From Gammaproteobacteria bacterium (GTDB lineage: Bacteria; Pseudomonadota; Gammaproteobacteria; Xanthomonadales; SZUA-36): DNA of 37,626 bases. The stretch is taken from contig JAJRUM010000049.1 of NCBI GenBank assembly GCA_024277815.1, positions 1-37,626 on the forward strand. Reading direction: 5' to 3'. This document shows, piece by piece, positions 14,613 through 24,207 of this stretch; positions within the stretch are counted from its first letter, which is position 1, and every line of letters begins with the position of its first letter. The translations under genes were made by a program, and so were the position numbers. A model generated the notes under the pieces. The model made no database searches. It saw only the letters and a program-made list of their open reading frames with translations, and was not told the origin of the DNA.

Positions 14613-16622
14613 ATGTCCAGTCGACGTGAACTCGCCAACGCCATACGCGCTCTTTCTATTGATGCCATTCAACAGGCAAACTCAGGCCATCCAGGTGCTC
14701 CAATGGGTATGGCTGATATTGCCGAAGTCCTTTGGAACGATCATCTGAAGCACAACCCGGCCAACCCCGGATGGTGGGACAGAGATCGCTTTGTGCTATC
14801 CAACGGTCATGCATCAATGCTGTTGTACTCGGTTTTGCACCTGAGCGGCTATGACCTGCCAATGGCGGAAATTAAAAATTTCCGCCAGATGCACTCAAAA
14901 ACTGCAGGCCACCCGGAGTATGGTGAAACGCCTGGCGCGGAAACAACCACAGGCCCACTGGGGCAGGGTATTACCAATGCTGTAGGTATGGCACTGGCTG
15001 AGAAAGTGCTGGCCAATCGGTTTAACCGTGATGGCCACCCGATCGTTGACCACCATACCTGGACATTTCTCGGTGATGGTTGCCTGATGGAAGGCATTTC
15101 TCATGAAGCCTGCTCGCTTGCAGGGACATTGGGCCTGGGTAAGTTAGTCGCATTCTGGGATGACAACGGCATCTCTATTGATGGTGAGGTGCAGGGTTGG
15201 TTTACAGATGATACGCCGGCACGCTTTGAGGCCTATGGCTGGCAGGTGATTCGCGATGTGGATGGCCATGACGCAGATGAGATCAGGCAGGCGGTTGAAA
15301 CTGCCCGCAACGAAACAGCACGCCCAACCCTGATCTGCTGCAGGACAATTATTGGGTTTGGCTCGCCGAACAAACAAGGCACGTCAGCAACTCATGGTGC
15401 GCCGCTCGGTGCTGAAGAAATAGCGGCTACGCGGGAATCGCTGGGCTGGCCATATCCTGCGTTTGAGATACCTGATGAGATTTATGCCGGCTGGGACGCC
15501 CGCGCCAGTGGTGCGGCAGCTGAGTCTGAATGGAATGACCGGTTTTCCGCCTATGAAAAGGCCCAGCCTGAACTGGCCGCTGAATTCAGCCGCAGAATGC
15601 GTGGTGATTTGCCGGAAAACTGGCAGCAGATGACGGCGGCAGCAATCGCTGAATTGCAGGAGAGCGGGGCCACGGTTGCAACCCGCAAGGCTTCGCAGAT
15701 GGCGCTGGACCTGTTTGGCCCGCTACTGCCGGAATTGATCGGTGGTTCTGCTGATCTTGCGGGCTCGAACAACACAATCTGGAAGCAAAGTGTCGACGTT
15801 AAAGAAGGCACGCCTGATGGCAATTATATTTATTTTGGTGTGCGTGAATTTGGTATGACCGCTATTTGCAACGGACTTGGCTTGCACGGTGGATTTATTC
15901 CATACAACGCCACTTTCCTGGTGTTCGCGGACTACGCACGCAATGCAGTCCGTATGTCAGCCCTGATACCCACCCAGAATATCCACGTCTACACCCATGA
16001 CTCAATTGGGCTTGGAGAGGATGGCCCAACGCACCAACCGGTTGAACACGTGTCCAGCTTGCGCCTGATTCCCAACCTTAGCGTGTGGCGGCCATGCGAC
16101 ACGGTTGAATCAGCAGTTGCATGGAAATGTGCCATTGAAGAAAGTGCTGGCCCCAGTGCGCTGATATTTACACGTCAGAATCTGCCCCACCAGCAACGGG
16201 ATGCCAACCAGCTTGCCAGTATCGACCGTGGTGGGTACGTGTTGCGCGAAGCCAGTGGTCCTTGTGACGCGATTATTATTGCCACCGGGTCGGAGGTGGG
16301 CCTGGCGATGTCGGCGGCAGATGAGTTAGCCGCAGATGATATCAATGTGCGGGTGGTTTCCATGCCCAATCCAGGGCGTTTCATGGCCCAGGAAAAAACC
16401 TACCGTGAATCGGTTATTCCGACAGATTGCAAGGCCCGGGTAGCGGTTGAGGCCGGGGTGAGCCATTACTGGCACCCCTTTGTTGGCGACCATGGGCGCA
16501 TCATTGGCATTGATCGTTTTGGTGCCTCTGCACCCGCGCCGGAATTGTTCGAGTATTTTGGTTTTACAGTTGAAAGTGTCAGCAACGCAGTACGGGAAAT
16601 ACTCGATGCTGACGAAAAATAA
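14613..16622 (+). CDS. tkt: Transketolase
   Basis: Thiamine-diphosphate enzyme that moves two-carbon ketol units between sugar phosphates in the pentose phosphate pathway. It has 669 residues, close to the usual 660-670. Visible motifs are [12 protein letters not shown] from residue 24 (substrate His26), [14 protein letters not shown], the ThDP/metal-binding [13 protein letters not shown], and [10 protein letters not shown] with a substrate-binding histidine shortly after. VREFGM carries the catalytic Glu, and [19 protein letters not shown] is the pyrimidine-domain signature. It is the first of three closely spaced sugar-phosphate genes, with gap 16 bases downstream. The order tkt-gap(epd)-pgk is found in Pseudomonas and other proteobacteria, where fba often follows; fba is missing here. 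Confidence 0.96.
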   Translation: MSSRRELANAIRALSIDAIQQANSGHPGAPMGMADIAEVLWNDHLKHNPANPGWWDRDRFVLSNGHASMLLYSVLHLSGYDLPMAEIKNFRQMHSKTAGHPEYGETPGAETTTGPLGQGITNAVGMALAEKVLANRFNRDGHPIVDHHTWTFLGDGCLMEGISHEACSLAGTLGLGKLVAFWDDNGISIDGEVQGWFTDDTPARFEAYGWQVIRDVDGHDADEIRQAVETARNETARPTLICCRTIIGFGSPNKQGTSATHGAPLGAEEIAATRESLGWPYPAFEIPDEIYAGWDARASGAAAESEWNDRFSAYEKAQPELAAEFSRRMRGDLPENWQQMTAAAIAELQESGATVATRKASQMALDLFGPLLPELIGGSADLAGSNNTIWKQSVDVKEGTPDGNYIYFGVREFGMTAICNGLGLHGGFIPYNATFLVFADYARNAVRMSALIPTQNIHVYTHDSIGLGEDGPTHQPVEHVSSLRLIPNLSVWRPCDTVESAVAWKCAIEESAGPSALIFTRQNLPHQQRDANQLASIDRGGYVLREASGPCDAIIIATGSEVGLAMSAADELAADDINVRVVSMPNPGRFMAQEKTYRESVIPTDCKARVAVEAGVSHYWHPFVGDHGRIIGIDRFGASAPAPELFEYFGFTVESVSNAVREILDADEK

Positions 16623-16638
16623 TCAGGAGCACTAAAAG

Positions 16639-17646
16639 ATGGCAGTTAAGGTAGCAATCAACGGTTATGGACGCATTGGCCGCAACATCATGCGGGCATT
16701 GTATGAATCAGGCCGTACTGACGAAATCAATATCGTCGCAATCAATGACCTCGGTGATGCGAACACCAATGCTCATCTGACTCAGTACGATACCGCACAT
16801 GGGACATTCCCCGGCACGGTAACCGTGGATGGTGGTGATTTACTGGTCAATGGTGACCGGGTAAGGGTATTCGCTGAGCGCGACCCCGCAAAATTGCCGT
16901 GGGCGGAGCTGGGTGTTGATGTTGTTATGGAGTGCACAGGTTTTTTCCGCAGCCGTGAAGCAGCAGGTGCCCATCTTGCTGCAGGCGCCAGTAAGGTTAT
17001 TATTTCTGCGCCTGGCCAAAATGTCGACAATACGATTGTTTACGGCGTTAATCACGACTCATTGCAAGCCAGTGATGAAATTATTTCAAATGCTTCCTGC
17101 ACCACCAATTGTCTGGCGCCACTGGCCAAGGTTTTGCATAGCAGCATTGGTATCGAACATGGACTGATGACCACGATCCACGCCTATACCAATGACCAGG
17201 TGTTGACGGATGTGTTTCACAGCGACCTGCGCCGGGCACGCTCGGCGACCATGAGCCAGATACCCACCAAGACCGGTGCTGCCGCGGCTGTCGGACTGGT
17301 GTTGCCGGAACTCAACGGTAAACTGGACGGTTTCTCGATGCGTGTTCCCACTATCAACGTATCGGTGGTGGACCTGACTTTTACAGCCAGCCGGGCCACC
17401 ACAGTTGAGGAGGTCAACGCTGCTATAAAGGCCGCTGCCGAAGGCAGTATGAAGGGTGTGATGGCCTACAATGAAGCGCCGCTGGTTTCTATCGACTTTA
17501 ACCATAACCCGCACTCATCCATATTTGATGCCAGTTTGACCAAGGTCATGGAAGGTAATCTGGTTAAAGTATTAAGCTGGTACGACAATGAGTGGGGTTT
17601 CAGCAATCGCATGCTGGACACCACGCTCGCACTGGTTAATGCCTAG
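16639..17646 (+). CDS. gap: Type I glyceraldehyde-3-phosphate dehydrogenase
   Basis: Oxidises glyceraldehyde 3-phosphate to 1,3-bisphosphoglycerate with NAD(P). The 335-residue protein starts with the Rossmann motif [10 protein letters not shown] (8-17). The active-site signature SNASCTTNC has catalytic Cys154, and His181 lies in [22 protein letters not shown] binds phosphate, and [15 protein letters not shown] is near the C-terminus. In several relatives this position between tkt and pgk holds erythrose-4-phosphate dehydrogenase (epd). The [10 protein letters not shown] and [20 protein letters not shown] segments are GAPDH-like, not Epd-like, so I favour gap. Coenzyme preference is not determined. 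AGGAG lies 10 bases before the ATG; pgk follows after 22 bases. Confidence 0.9.
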   Translation: MAVKVAINGYGRIGRNIMRALYESGRTDEINIVAINDLGDANTNAHLTQYDTAHGTFPGTVTVDGGDLLVNGDRVRVFAERDPAKLPWAELGVDVVMECTGFFRSREAAGAHLAAGASKVIISAPGQNVDNTIVYGVNHDSLQASDEIISNASCTTNCLAPLAKVLHSSIGIEHGLMTTIHAYTNDQVLTDVFHSDLRRARSATMSQIPTKTGAAAAVGLVLPELNGKLDGFSMRVPTINVSVVDLTFTASRATTVEEVNAAIKAAAEGSMKGVMAYNEAPLVSIDFNHNPHSSIFDASLTKVMEGNLVKVLSWYDNEWGFSNRMLDTTLALVNA

Positions 17647-17668
17647 ACGAGTACAGGAGTAAAACCTG

Positions 17669-18847
17669 ATGTCATTCCTGCGTATGGATGAACTGGACCT
17701 GGCTGGCAAGCGCGTTATGATCCGGGAAGATTTCAACGTTCCGCTTGAAGCCGGCAGGGTCACCTCGGATGCCCGGCTTCGGGCTGCAGTGCCAACCATC
17801 AGGCTGGCGCTGGAGCGTGGTGCTGCAGTTATATTGTTGTCCCACCTTGGGCGGCCTGTTGAAGGGCAGTACAGCGATGATTTTTCACTGGCACCGGTGG
17901 CTGAGCACCTGTCAAAATTGCTGGGCCAGTCTGTGAAATTGCAACAGGACTGGTTGGGTGGCATTGAAATTCAGCCCGGTGAAATAGTGCTGTGTGAGAA
18001 CGTGCGCTTTAACGTGGGTGAAAAAGCCAATGATCAGGACCTGGCGAATGCCATGGCTTCCCTGTGTGATGTTTTCGTCATGGATGCGTTTGGCACAGCC
18101 CATCGCGCCCAGGCTTCTACAGAAGGTGTGATAAGGTGCGCCCCTGTCGCCTGTGCCGGGCCGTTGCTCAGTCTTGAACTGTATGAGCTTGAGTCGGCCC
18201 TGGCTGAGCCGGAGCGTCCGATGCTGGCTATTGTGGGTGGCTCGAAAGTATCTACCAAGCTGACGGTACTTGAAGCGTTGATGTCTCAGATCGATGAACT
18301 TATCGTCGGGGGCGGTATTGCCAATACCTTTATTGCTGCCAGTGGCCATGATGTTGGCCAGTCCCTGTATGAGCCGGACCTGATCCACGAAGCCCAGCGT
18401 TTGATCAGAATGGCACATAAACAAGGTGGTGAAATCCCAATTCCGAAAGATGTAGTTGTCGCAACATCTTTCGCAAAAGATGCGGAAGCTTATGTTCGGT
18501 CGGTCAATGAGGTACAGCCTGACGAGTTGATTCTCGATATTGGTCCGCTGACAGCGGTGGACTATGCCGCCATGATCCAGGGCGCCGGAACGGTCATCTG
18601 GAATGGGCCGGTGGGTGTGTTTGAATTTGAAAACTTCGCCGCCGGAACCCGAGCAGTTGCGGATGCCATTGAAGTATCAAATGCTTTCAGCATCGCTGGT
18701 GGTGGTGACACACTGGCGGCGATCGACCAGTTCAATGTGGCCGATGGCGTCAGTTATATTTCAACGGGCGGTGGTGCATTCCTCGAATATGTGGAAGGCA
18801 AAACACTGCCGGCGGTTGCGGCACTCGAGGCTCGTTATAAGCGCTAG
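17669..18847 (+). CDS. pgk: Phosphoglycerate kinase
   Basis: Transfers phosphate between 1,3-bisphosphoglycerate and ADP in glycolysis and the reverse in gluconeogenesis. The 392-residue two-domain protein shows REDFNVP at 19-25, the site usually spelled RVDLNVP, and [49 protein letters not shown] and AGGGDTLAA follow. AHRA is present where many enzymes have AHRA or AHVA, so binding residues look intact. AGGAG lies ahead of the ATG. It ends the tkt-gap-pgk run. Its stop is only 3 bases from the convergent plpD stop, and I see no terminator between them. Confidence 0.96.
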   Translation: MSFLRMDELDLAGKRVMIREDFNVPLEAGRVTSDARLRAAVPTIRLALERGAAVILLSHLGRPVEGQYSDDFSLAPVAEHLSKLLGQSVKLQQDWLGGIEIQPGEIVLCENVRFNVGEKANDQDLANAMASLCDVFVMDAFGTAHRAQASTEGVIRCAPVACAGPLLSLELYELESALAEPERPMLAIVGGSKVSTKLTVLEALMSQIDELIVGGGIANTFIAASGHDVGQSLYEPDLIHEAQRLIRMAHKQGGEIPIPKDVVVATSFAKDAEAYVRSVNEVQPDELILDIGPLTAVDYAAMIQGAGTVIWNGPVGVFEFENFAAGTRAVADAIEVSNAFSIAGGGDTLAAIDQFNVADGVSYISTGGGAFLEYVEGKTLPAVAALEARYKR

Positions 18848-18850
18848 AGT

Positions 18851-21109
18851 TTACCGTCGTCCAAGACTCCGCGGACCGAATATCGAACCTATCCGGATGA
18901 AGTAGATAGCAGAGCGTTCTTTGCTCCAGCCAATGCCAAGATATACCGGCCCAATGGGTGAGCGGTATGCCAGGTAGGCACTGCCATTCAGACGCCCGTT
19001 GCGAAACAGGTCACTTCGATTGAGTGTTACATTACCGTATTCCAGAGTTGCACCAACATAACCAGGCAGGAATCCGCTTTTAGCCACCTGGTAACGGTAC
19101 CCGGTCATCAGTTGGCCAAAGTTCGGCCCAACCAGGGAGTTGGGTTCAAAGCCGGACATGTTCAGGAATCCGCCGCCGGTATACCAGGCGTAAATGGGGG
19201 TGTTGTCATCCAGGCTGATATTGTATTGCCCACCCAGCATAAAATTATGCAACCCGAAAGTGTGGGTGCCGAACAGTGAGAATTCCAGTTGGTTAAATGA
19301 AGTATCCGCACCCAGGCTCTCGAGTGAAGTGCTGTATTTGAGGTTGGAGTACATACCTTTTCTTGGCAGGTAACGGTCATCCAGCCGGTCAAACTGAAAC
19401 TCCAGGAAAATTTCAGAGCCTTGAAAATTAAATGGTGTCAGGTTCGGGTTTCCCACCGTGATGTCCATCTTTCCTGCGTAGCGCGTTATGCCTGCGTACA
19501 CAGCAGCGTGCCGGCCAAATTCGCGCCCGAGGGTTACTGATGCACCAACCTCATCCAGCCGGAGCTCTGCCAGTGCGTCGCCGTTGCCATCAAATATCAA
19601 CATTGGACGGCTGAATATGGAGATGCCTGGCCTGAAGTTGTACTTAAGGCCATCGTCCAGTGGCTTGTAGTAGTCTGCCAGCAACCCGGGTGACTCCCCG
19701 AACTGAACTAAGGCCCGGAATTCAGCGCCCCGGTCGTCAAGGCCTGTGTTCAGGTATCCACCCCTGATATTAAAATCCGTACCCCGTCCGCTGAAACTCA
19801 GATCCAGGCCTGTTTCAATAAACTGTTTGCCGCGTTCATCCTGAAATACAGTGATTTGCACGCCCTGCCGGTCACCTTCTTCAACGATGCTATACCGTGC
19901 CTGGCGTATGAAACCCAAGCCGTAGATCTGGCGCAGGTCTTGATCAAGCTGGTCCAGGTCCAGTTCGTTACCCGCCTGTACGGTGATAAAATTAAGAATC
20001 ACTTCGTCTGAAAAGCGGGAGTTGTTGTCAAGGCGGACGAAATCCACTCGTGGCGGCCCTTTAATGCAGTTCTTGATTTGCTGGCGCCAGGCCTTGTACT
20101 CGGCCTCGGGGAGTGAGTATTTCTCCAGTTGGGCCTGTACAGACTCAGCTGCGGCATAACCAAGCGGCAGAGCCACATCCAGCTTGCTGAACTCGGCGGA
20201 ACTGATCAAATTGCCAATTGCGGGGCTGATGAGTATGTCGTTTTCACCCATAGCCTGAATCTGGGCATTGGTGTTCTTGACCGTTAACAGGCCACTCATC
20301 TGGTAGATGATGCCCAGCACGTTACTGAGTTCATCTGCATCGGCAAGCTTGGTACCGACATCAATCGCAATAACTACATCAGCACCCATATCCTTGGCCA
20401 CATCGACGGGCAGGTTGCGTACCAGGCCCCCGTCCACCAGCATGGCATTTTCGCGACGAACGGGGTCAAACACCCCGGGCACCGACATGCTTGCACGCAT
20501 TGCCATTGAGAGTTCCCCATCACCTATAATGACCATCTTGCCGGACACGATGTCAGTTGCAATGGCGCGGTAAGGGATAGCCAGGTGGTCAAAGTTTGAA
20601 GTCTCCATGCGCTGGGATGTCACTGACTCAAACATGAACACGATCTTTTGCCCTGAAACCATACCTTTTGGCAGCAAGCTGCTGTTTTTTCCAATGCCCA
20701 GCTTCGGGCCGAACAAACCGAGGTCATCATCGGCCTTGCGCCGGAATGGTACATTTTCACGCGCTGTCTTGTCTTTAAACAGCTTGTCCCAGTCTGCATC
20801 CCGCACGACCTGTTCCAGTTCATCTGACTCCATACCGACAGCAAGGAGGGCACCGACTATGGAGCCCATGCTGGTGCCGGCGATATAGTCGTACGGAATT
20901 CGCATTTCTTCCAGCTTTTGTAAAACACCAATATGAGCGAAGCCGCGGGCACCACCTCCGCCAAGAACGAGGCCTATTTTAGGCCGTGTAGTGACCTCAT
21001 CTTTGATGCACTGACTGGTTGCAGCAAGCACGCTGCTCGAGAGTAGTGCCGTCATTGTCAGCAGTGCTGAAAGGCTGACGACTGTTGCCAATGATCGGTT
21101 GCGGGCCAT
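18851..21109 (-). CDS. PlpD-like patatin phospholipase / outer-membrane barrel protein (type Vd secretion)
   Basis: A 752-residue protein with signal peptide, patatin domain, one POTRA domain and a C-terminal Omp85-type barrel, the architecture of Pseudomonas PlpD. From the ATG at 21109 the patatin part has the oxyanion hole GGGGARG at 50-56, nucleophile Ser80 in AGTSMGS, and the dyad aspartate D226 in VDGG. The POTRA domain spans about 353-426 and the barrel runs from about 427 to the end. It would hydrolyse phospholipid acyl chains at the surface or in the periplasm. An in-frame GTG at 21121 is an alternative start. The protein continues about ten residues past the last clear strand, ending GPRSLGRR, without the usual terminal Phe. 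It is divergent from the repeat-protein gene and convergent with pgk. Confidence 0.9.
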   Translation of the reverse strand: MARNRSLATVVSLSALLTMTALLSSSVLAATSQCIKDEVTTRPKIGLVLGGGGARGFAHIGVLQKLEEMRIPYDYIAGTSMGSIVGALLAVGMESDELEQVVRDADWDKLFKDKTARENVPFRRKADDDLGLFGPKLGIGKNSSLLPKGMVSGQKIVFMFESVTSQRMETSNFDHLAIPYRAIATDIVSGKMVIIGDGELSMAMRASMSVPGVFDPVRRENAMLVDGGLVRNLPVDVAKDMGADVVIAIDVGTKLADADELSNVLGIIYQMSGLLTVKNTNAQIQAMGENDILISPAIGNLISSAEFSKLDVALPLGYAAAESVQAQLEKYSLPEAEYKAWRQQIKNCIKGPPRVDFVRLDNNSRFSDEVILNFITVQAGNELDLDQLDQDLRQIYGLGFIRQARYSIVEEGDRQGVQITVFQDERGKQFIETGLDLSFSGRGTDFNIRGGYLNTGLDDRGAEFRALVQFGESPGLLADYYKPLDDGLKYNFRPGISIFSRPMLIFDGNGDALAELRLDEVGASVTLGREFGRHAAVYAGITRYAGKMDITVGNPNLTPFNFQGSEIFLEFQFDRLDDRYLPRKGMYSNLKYSTSLESLGADTSFNQLEFSLFGTHTFGLHNFMLGGQYNISLDDNTPIYAWYTGGGFLNMSGFEPNSLVGPNFGQLMTGYRYQVAKSGFLPGYVGATLEYGNVTLNRSDLFRNGRLNGSAYLAYRSPIGPVYLGIGWSKERSAIYFIRIGSIFGPRSLGRR

Positions 21110-21165
21110 ATGTGGTCTCACTGGATATATTTGTCGGAATTCTGATTTTACACATTATCTTGCCA

Positions 21166-21205
21166 AGCGTACGCTACAGACAGGCATAGATAAAACCACT
21201 ATCAT
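21166..21205 (+). promoter_or_regulatory. Perfect palindrome next to a candidate promoter between divergent genes
   Basis: AGCGTACGCT at 21166-21175 is a perfect 10-base palindrome. Immediately after it, CAGACA at 21177-21182 and TATCAT at 21200-21205, spaced by 17 bases, form a plausible sigma-70 promoter for the gene at 21238. On the other strand a GATAAT-like element near 21154-21159 could serve plpD. The palindrome would lie between the two promoters, a good place for a shared operator, though no regulator is known. Confidence 0.4.
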
Positions 21206-21237
21206 AGCGCCCTGCTGATATTCCAACAGGATTCGAA

Positions 21238-23388
21238 TTGAATAAATGTCAACAATTTGCCATTTTCATGGTTTTCACGACACTGGCTACCCTGCCAGGG
21301 ATACTGGTGGCGTCTGCAACCGTTGAGCCGCTGGACTATCCCCGCATGGAACGCTTCGAGGAGGGTCGTGTAACGGTAGACTTCCCAACCATTGAGTCCT
21401 GGCAGGCCTTCCGTTACTTGCAAGCCTGGTTACCGGTGGAGGTCAGCCTGAACGGTGACAATCGGCCCCGGGTTGGTGCTGTCCATTTGCGGGCGGAGAC
21501 CAGCATCGACTTTGACCAGCGTACGGTACAGATCTCTGCACCGACCGTGCTGGGCATGCGTTTTTCAGAAAAAGATGCTTCGGCGGAAGTCGCGGCGCTT
21601 GCTTCCAGATCCTTTGCCGGGCGTCATCGGACTGTGCCACTTGATGTGCTATTGCGGTTGCTGCCGGCAGACTTTGAAATCCCCGGCCAGCAGGAGGAAG
21701 CTCCAAAGCTGAATTTTAATCCACCCGCCATCCGGGTTTCAGAATCGCCACTTAATCTCCTGTCTATCGACAAGAAACCAGTAACTGCGCAGATTGACGG
21801 CACCCAGCTGGAATTTGTCGTCAATACCAATTGGAAAGTATTTTTTGATACGCAGGGTGAGCGTTGGTACGTACTGAACGAGGGGAGTTGGCAGGAAAAT
21901 AACTACCTGGCGGACGGGGGATGGATAGCGACCGATCAACTGCCTTCCGATTTCGTTCAGCTGGCGGCCAATGATGAGTGGCGTGAAGTGCAACAGGTGT
22001 TGCCTGCCAGTCTGCCTTCAGAGTCGCCGACACCATTTATTATCAGTTTTCAGCCCACTGAATTGATTCTGCTTGATGGCCCCCCGCGCCTGAGTGCTAT
22101 AGGAGATACTGGACTATATTTCGCCAGGAACACTGAAAGTGACTTGTTCAGGTACAAAGCCCGCTGGTACTACCTGGTGTCAGGTCGCTGGTTCAGCAAC
22201 GATGACTTAAATGGCGCCTGGCAAACGGTCAATAATTTACCGGCAGTATTCACCCAAATTCCCGCTGATCACAAGGTGGGTCATGTATTGTTTTCTGTTC
22301 CCGGCACCAGGCAGTCTAAGCTCGCCTTGATTGAAGCAGCTTTGCCGCGACGGGTTACGGTAGCGCCGGATTCAGCCAGCAACCTGGAAGTGATCTGGGC
22401 CGGAGCACCTCGCTTTGAAGAAATAGAAACTACCAAACTACAGCGTGGCCTGAACACCCCGTACCAGGTAATCAAACACAATAATTTTTACTATCTCTGC
22501 TATGAGGGTGCCTGGTATTTCTCCGCCTCACCTGAAGGCCCATGGCAGGTGGCACTCGATATACCGGCTGAGATTTACCGAATCCCGGCAACCGACCCGG
22601 CCTATAACGTTACCTTTGTAAGGCTGGATGAGGGTTATCAAGCAGACAGTGATTATGTGAATTACAAGTATTCTGGTGGGTATACAGGCTCTTTTTCCAC
22701 TAAGGTAACCGTTGTTTACGGTACCGGATGGTACTACCCGTCCAGTGTTTTCTGGGGCCCCAGGCACCGGCCAATGTACTGGCATCACATGCCGACCTAT
22801 GGCCATAACATCGGCTACAACCCGATCTATGCCGGTTATGGAGGGCGTTATGGGTACTGGGGCAGTTCAACCACACTATTGATGGAATCACCCACGGTTG
22901 ATTTTACCCATGGCTATGGTTCGGCCTGGGAGGGGCCGTTGCAGACAACACCAGGCGATCCTGCGGAAACAGCTGAACGTTCATTGGAACCATTCCTGCC
23001 GGCCAGAATTTCAGATGGTACGGAAAAGTTTGCTCCAGCCAAAAAGGAAGAGAAAACCCAGGCAGGCGTAACGGCATCAACGTTGTATGCCGGCAGCGCA
23101 CTTTCCTCCAATATGTTTTCCGGTCCCGGGGGTGAGGTATACAAACACGAGAATAATGAGTGGCAGCAGTATAGCGATGGTAGTTGGTCGAATGCCGAGC
23201 GCAGGAAGCGGGGCTACGATTTGCAGAACCAGCCACAAAGGCAGGAAGGGCAAGCTGCTGAGCCATGGTTGCCGGCGCATAAGCGAACCTTGAGCCGGGG
23301 CGAGTTGGATCGACAGGAACTGGCACGGACTGAAGGCATGGAAAACTACGCCAGATACCGAATGCAAAAAGACTACGGGGATGACTGA
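21238..23388 (+). CDS. Large secreted protein with aromatic-rich repeats, function unknown (TTG start)
   Basis: A 716-residue exported protein. The TTG at 21238 gives a normal signal peptide (MNKCQQFAIFMVFTTLATLP, cleaved near ILVASA) and lies 5 bases after ACAGGA. The next ATG, at 21268, would remove the charged n-region. Three copies of a module of about 45 residues occur near 195-245, 310-350 and 415-455. Its pattern is a WYxxxxGxW core, a GxW a few residues on, then LPxxF or IPAEIYxIPA. A weaker fourth copy (NEWQQYSDGSWSNAE) lies near 660. Between them, about 490-560 is rich in Gly, Tyr and Trp. Such proteins are sometimes labelled carbohydrate-binding from the aromatic spacing; I see no catalytic motif. 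A DUF4136 lipoprotein gene follows on the same strand. Confidence 0.7.
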   Translation: MNKCQQFAIFMVFTTLATLPGILVASATVEPLDYPRMERFEEGRVTVDFPTIESWQAFRYLQAWLPVEVSLNGDNRPRVGAVHLRAETSIDFDQRTVQISAPTVLGMRFSEKDASAEVAALASRSFAGRHRTVPLDVLLRLLPADFEIPGQQEEAPKLNFNPPAIRVSESPLNLLSIDKKPVTAQIDGTQLEFVVNTNWKVFFDTQGERWYVLNEGSWQENNYLADGGWIATDQLPSDFVQLAANDEWREVQQVLPASLPSESPTPFIISFQPTELILLDGPPRLSAIGDTGLYFARNTESDLFRYKARWYYLVSGRWFSNDDLNGAWQTVNNLPAVFTQIPADHKVGHVLFSVPGTRQSKLALIEAALPRRVTVAPDSASNLEVIWAGAPRFEEIETTKLQRGLNTPYQVIKHNNFYYLCYEGAWYFSASPEGPWQVALDIPAEIYRIPATDPAYNVTFVRLDEGYQADSDYVNYKYSGGYTGSFSTKVTVVYGTGWYYPSSVFWGPRHRPMYWHHMPTYGHNIGYNPIYAGYGGRYGYWGSSTTLLMESPTVDFTHGYGSAWEGPLQTTPGDPAETAERSLEPFLPARISDGTEKFAPAKKEEKTQAGVTASTLYAGSALSSNMFSGPGGEVYKHENNEWQQYSDGSWSNAERRKRGYDLQNQPQRQEGQAAEPWLPAHKRTLSRGELDRQELARTEGMENYARYRMQKDYGDD

Positions 23389-23524
23389 AGCACAGGCTTT
23401 GCAAGGTCTTGTCGCAAGCCCCGGTCTCCCTCAATACATCTTTACAGGTATTGACTTCGCGAGCCAATCAACCAATCATGACAGCCAGATGTTATCCGTT
23501 CTAAATTTCAAAAAGGACCAGACC

Positions 23525-24121
23525 ATGCAAGCTGATTCAGTATTCAGGAAGTTCTCCCGGTTTTTGTTACTGGCAAGCGCCATTGCGCTGTTGGCCGGAT
23601 GTGCTTCAAAGCCCAAGATTGAAAGTGATTACGATCGTACAATTGATTTCAACCAGTACAGGACTTATGGTTTTTTTAACCCGATGGGTATTGAGAACCC
23701 TAATTATTCCAGTATCTACGGCGGGATTTTTCGTGATGCCATTAGCCAGGAGATGGAGAGCAGGGGCTATAGAATGTCAGACAACCCTGATCTGATGATC
23801 AATGTTTCAGGACGGTTGCAGGATAAGACCAAGGTGACAACGACATCTGATCCTTATATGGGGGGTGGGTATTACGGGTATCGTCACGGTTACTACGGTG
23901 CCTGGGGCGGATATGGCTATGGAACATCAACACATGTCAGTACCTACACCGAAGGCACGATCAATGTCGATATCGTTGACCGCGCCCAAAAGCGCATGGT
24001 CTGGGAAGGTGTTGCCGTCGGCCGGGTCAATGAAAAGAATACCAGTGATAAAACCCGGGAAAATATCTATTCCGGAATAAAGGAAATGTTTACCGGTTAC
24101 CCATTTGCCGCAGGTCAATAG
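23525..24121 (+). CDS. DUF4136 family lipoprotein
   Basis: A 198-residue lipoprotein. The signal peptide MQADSVFRKFSRFLLLASAI ends in a lipobox, LLAGC, with the lipidated cysteine at 26. Ala follows at +2, so Lol sorting to the outer membrane is expected. The mature part has the DUF4136 features: DYDRTIDFNQYRTYGF early, then an AISQEMESRGY-type segment, DLMINVSG and a late DIVDRAQKRMVWEG. A Gly/Tyr-rich insert around 113-132 (MGGGYYGYRHGYYG) is typical of the family. Function is unknown. I chose ATG at 23525 because AAGGA lies upstream and the lipobox then sits correctly; the frame is open back into the previous gene. A terminator follows, so it closes the unit with the repeat protein. Confidence 0.85.
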   Translation: MQADSVFRKFSRFLLLASAIALLAGCASKPKIESDYDRTIDFNQYRTYGFFNPMGIENPNYSSIYGGIFRDAISQEMESRGYRMSDNPDLMINVSGRLQDKTKVTTTSDPYMGGGYYGYRHGYYGAWGGYGYGTSTHVSTYTEGTINVDIVDRAQKRMVWEGVAVGRVNEKNTSDKTRENIYSGIKEMFTGYPFAAGQ

Positions 24122-24132
24122 TCATTCGCTGG

Positions 24133-24167
24133 CAAGCCGCCCGGTTCATCCCGGGCCGGCTTGTTTT
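24133..24167 (+). terminator. Intrinsic terminator after the DUF4136 gene
   Basis: CAAGCCG at 24133-24139 pairs with CGGCTTG at 24157-24163, and 24140-24144 pairs with 24151-24155, leaving one bulged C. The result is a 12-bp stem with a 6-base loop, followed by TTTT at 24164-24167, 11 bases after the stop codon. Confidence 0.8.
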
Positions 24168-24207
24168 GTGAACCGCTGAACGACAAACCGGTTTTACATG
24201 CAGTCTG

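Noticed and set aside
16639..17646. Annotation of the gene between tkt and pgk as erythrose-4-phosphate dehydrogenase (epd)
   Set aside because: Position suggests epd, but the catalytic and phosphate-binding segments read as GAPDH; a subfamily tree would settle it.
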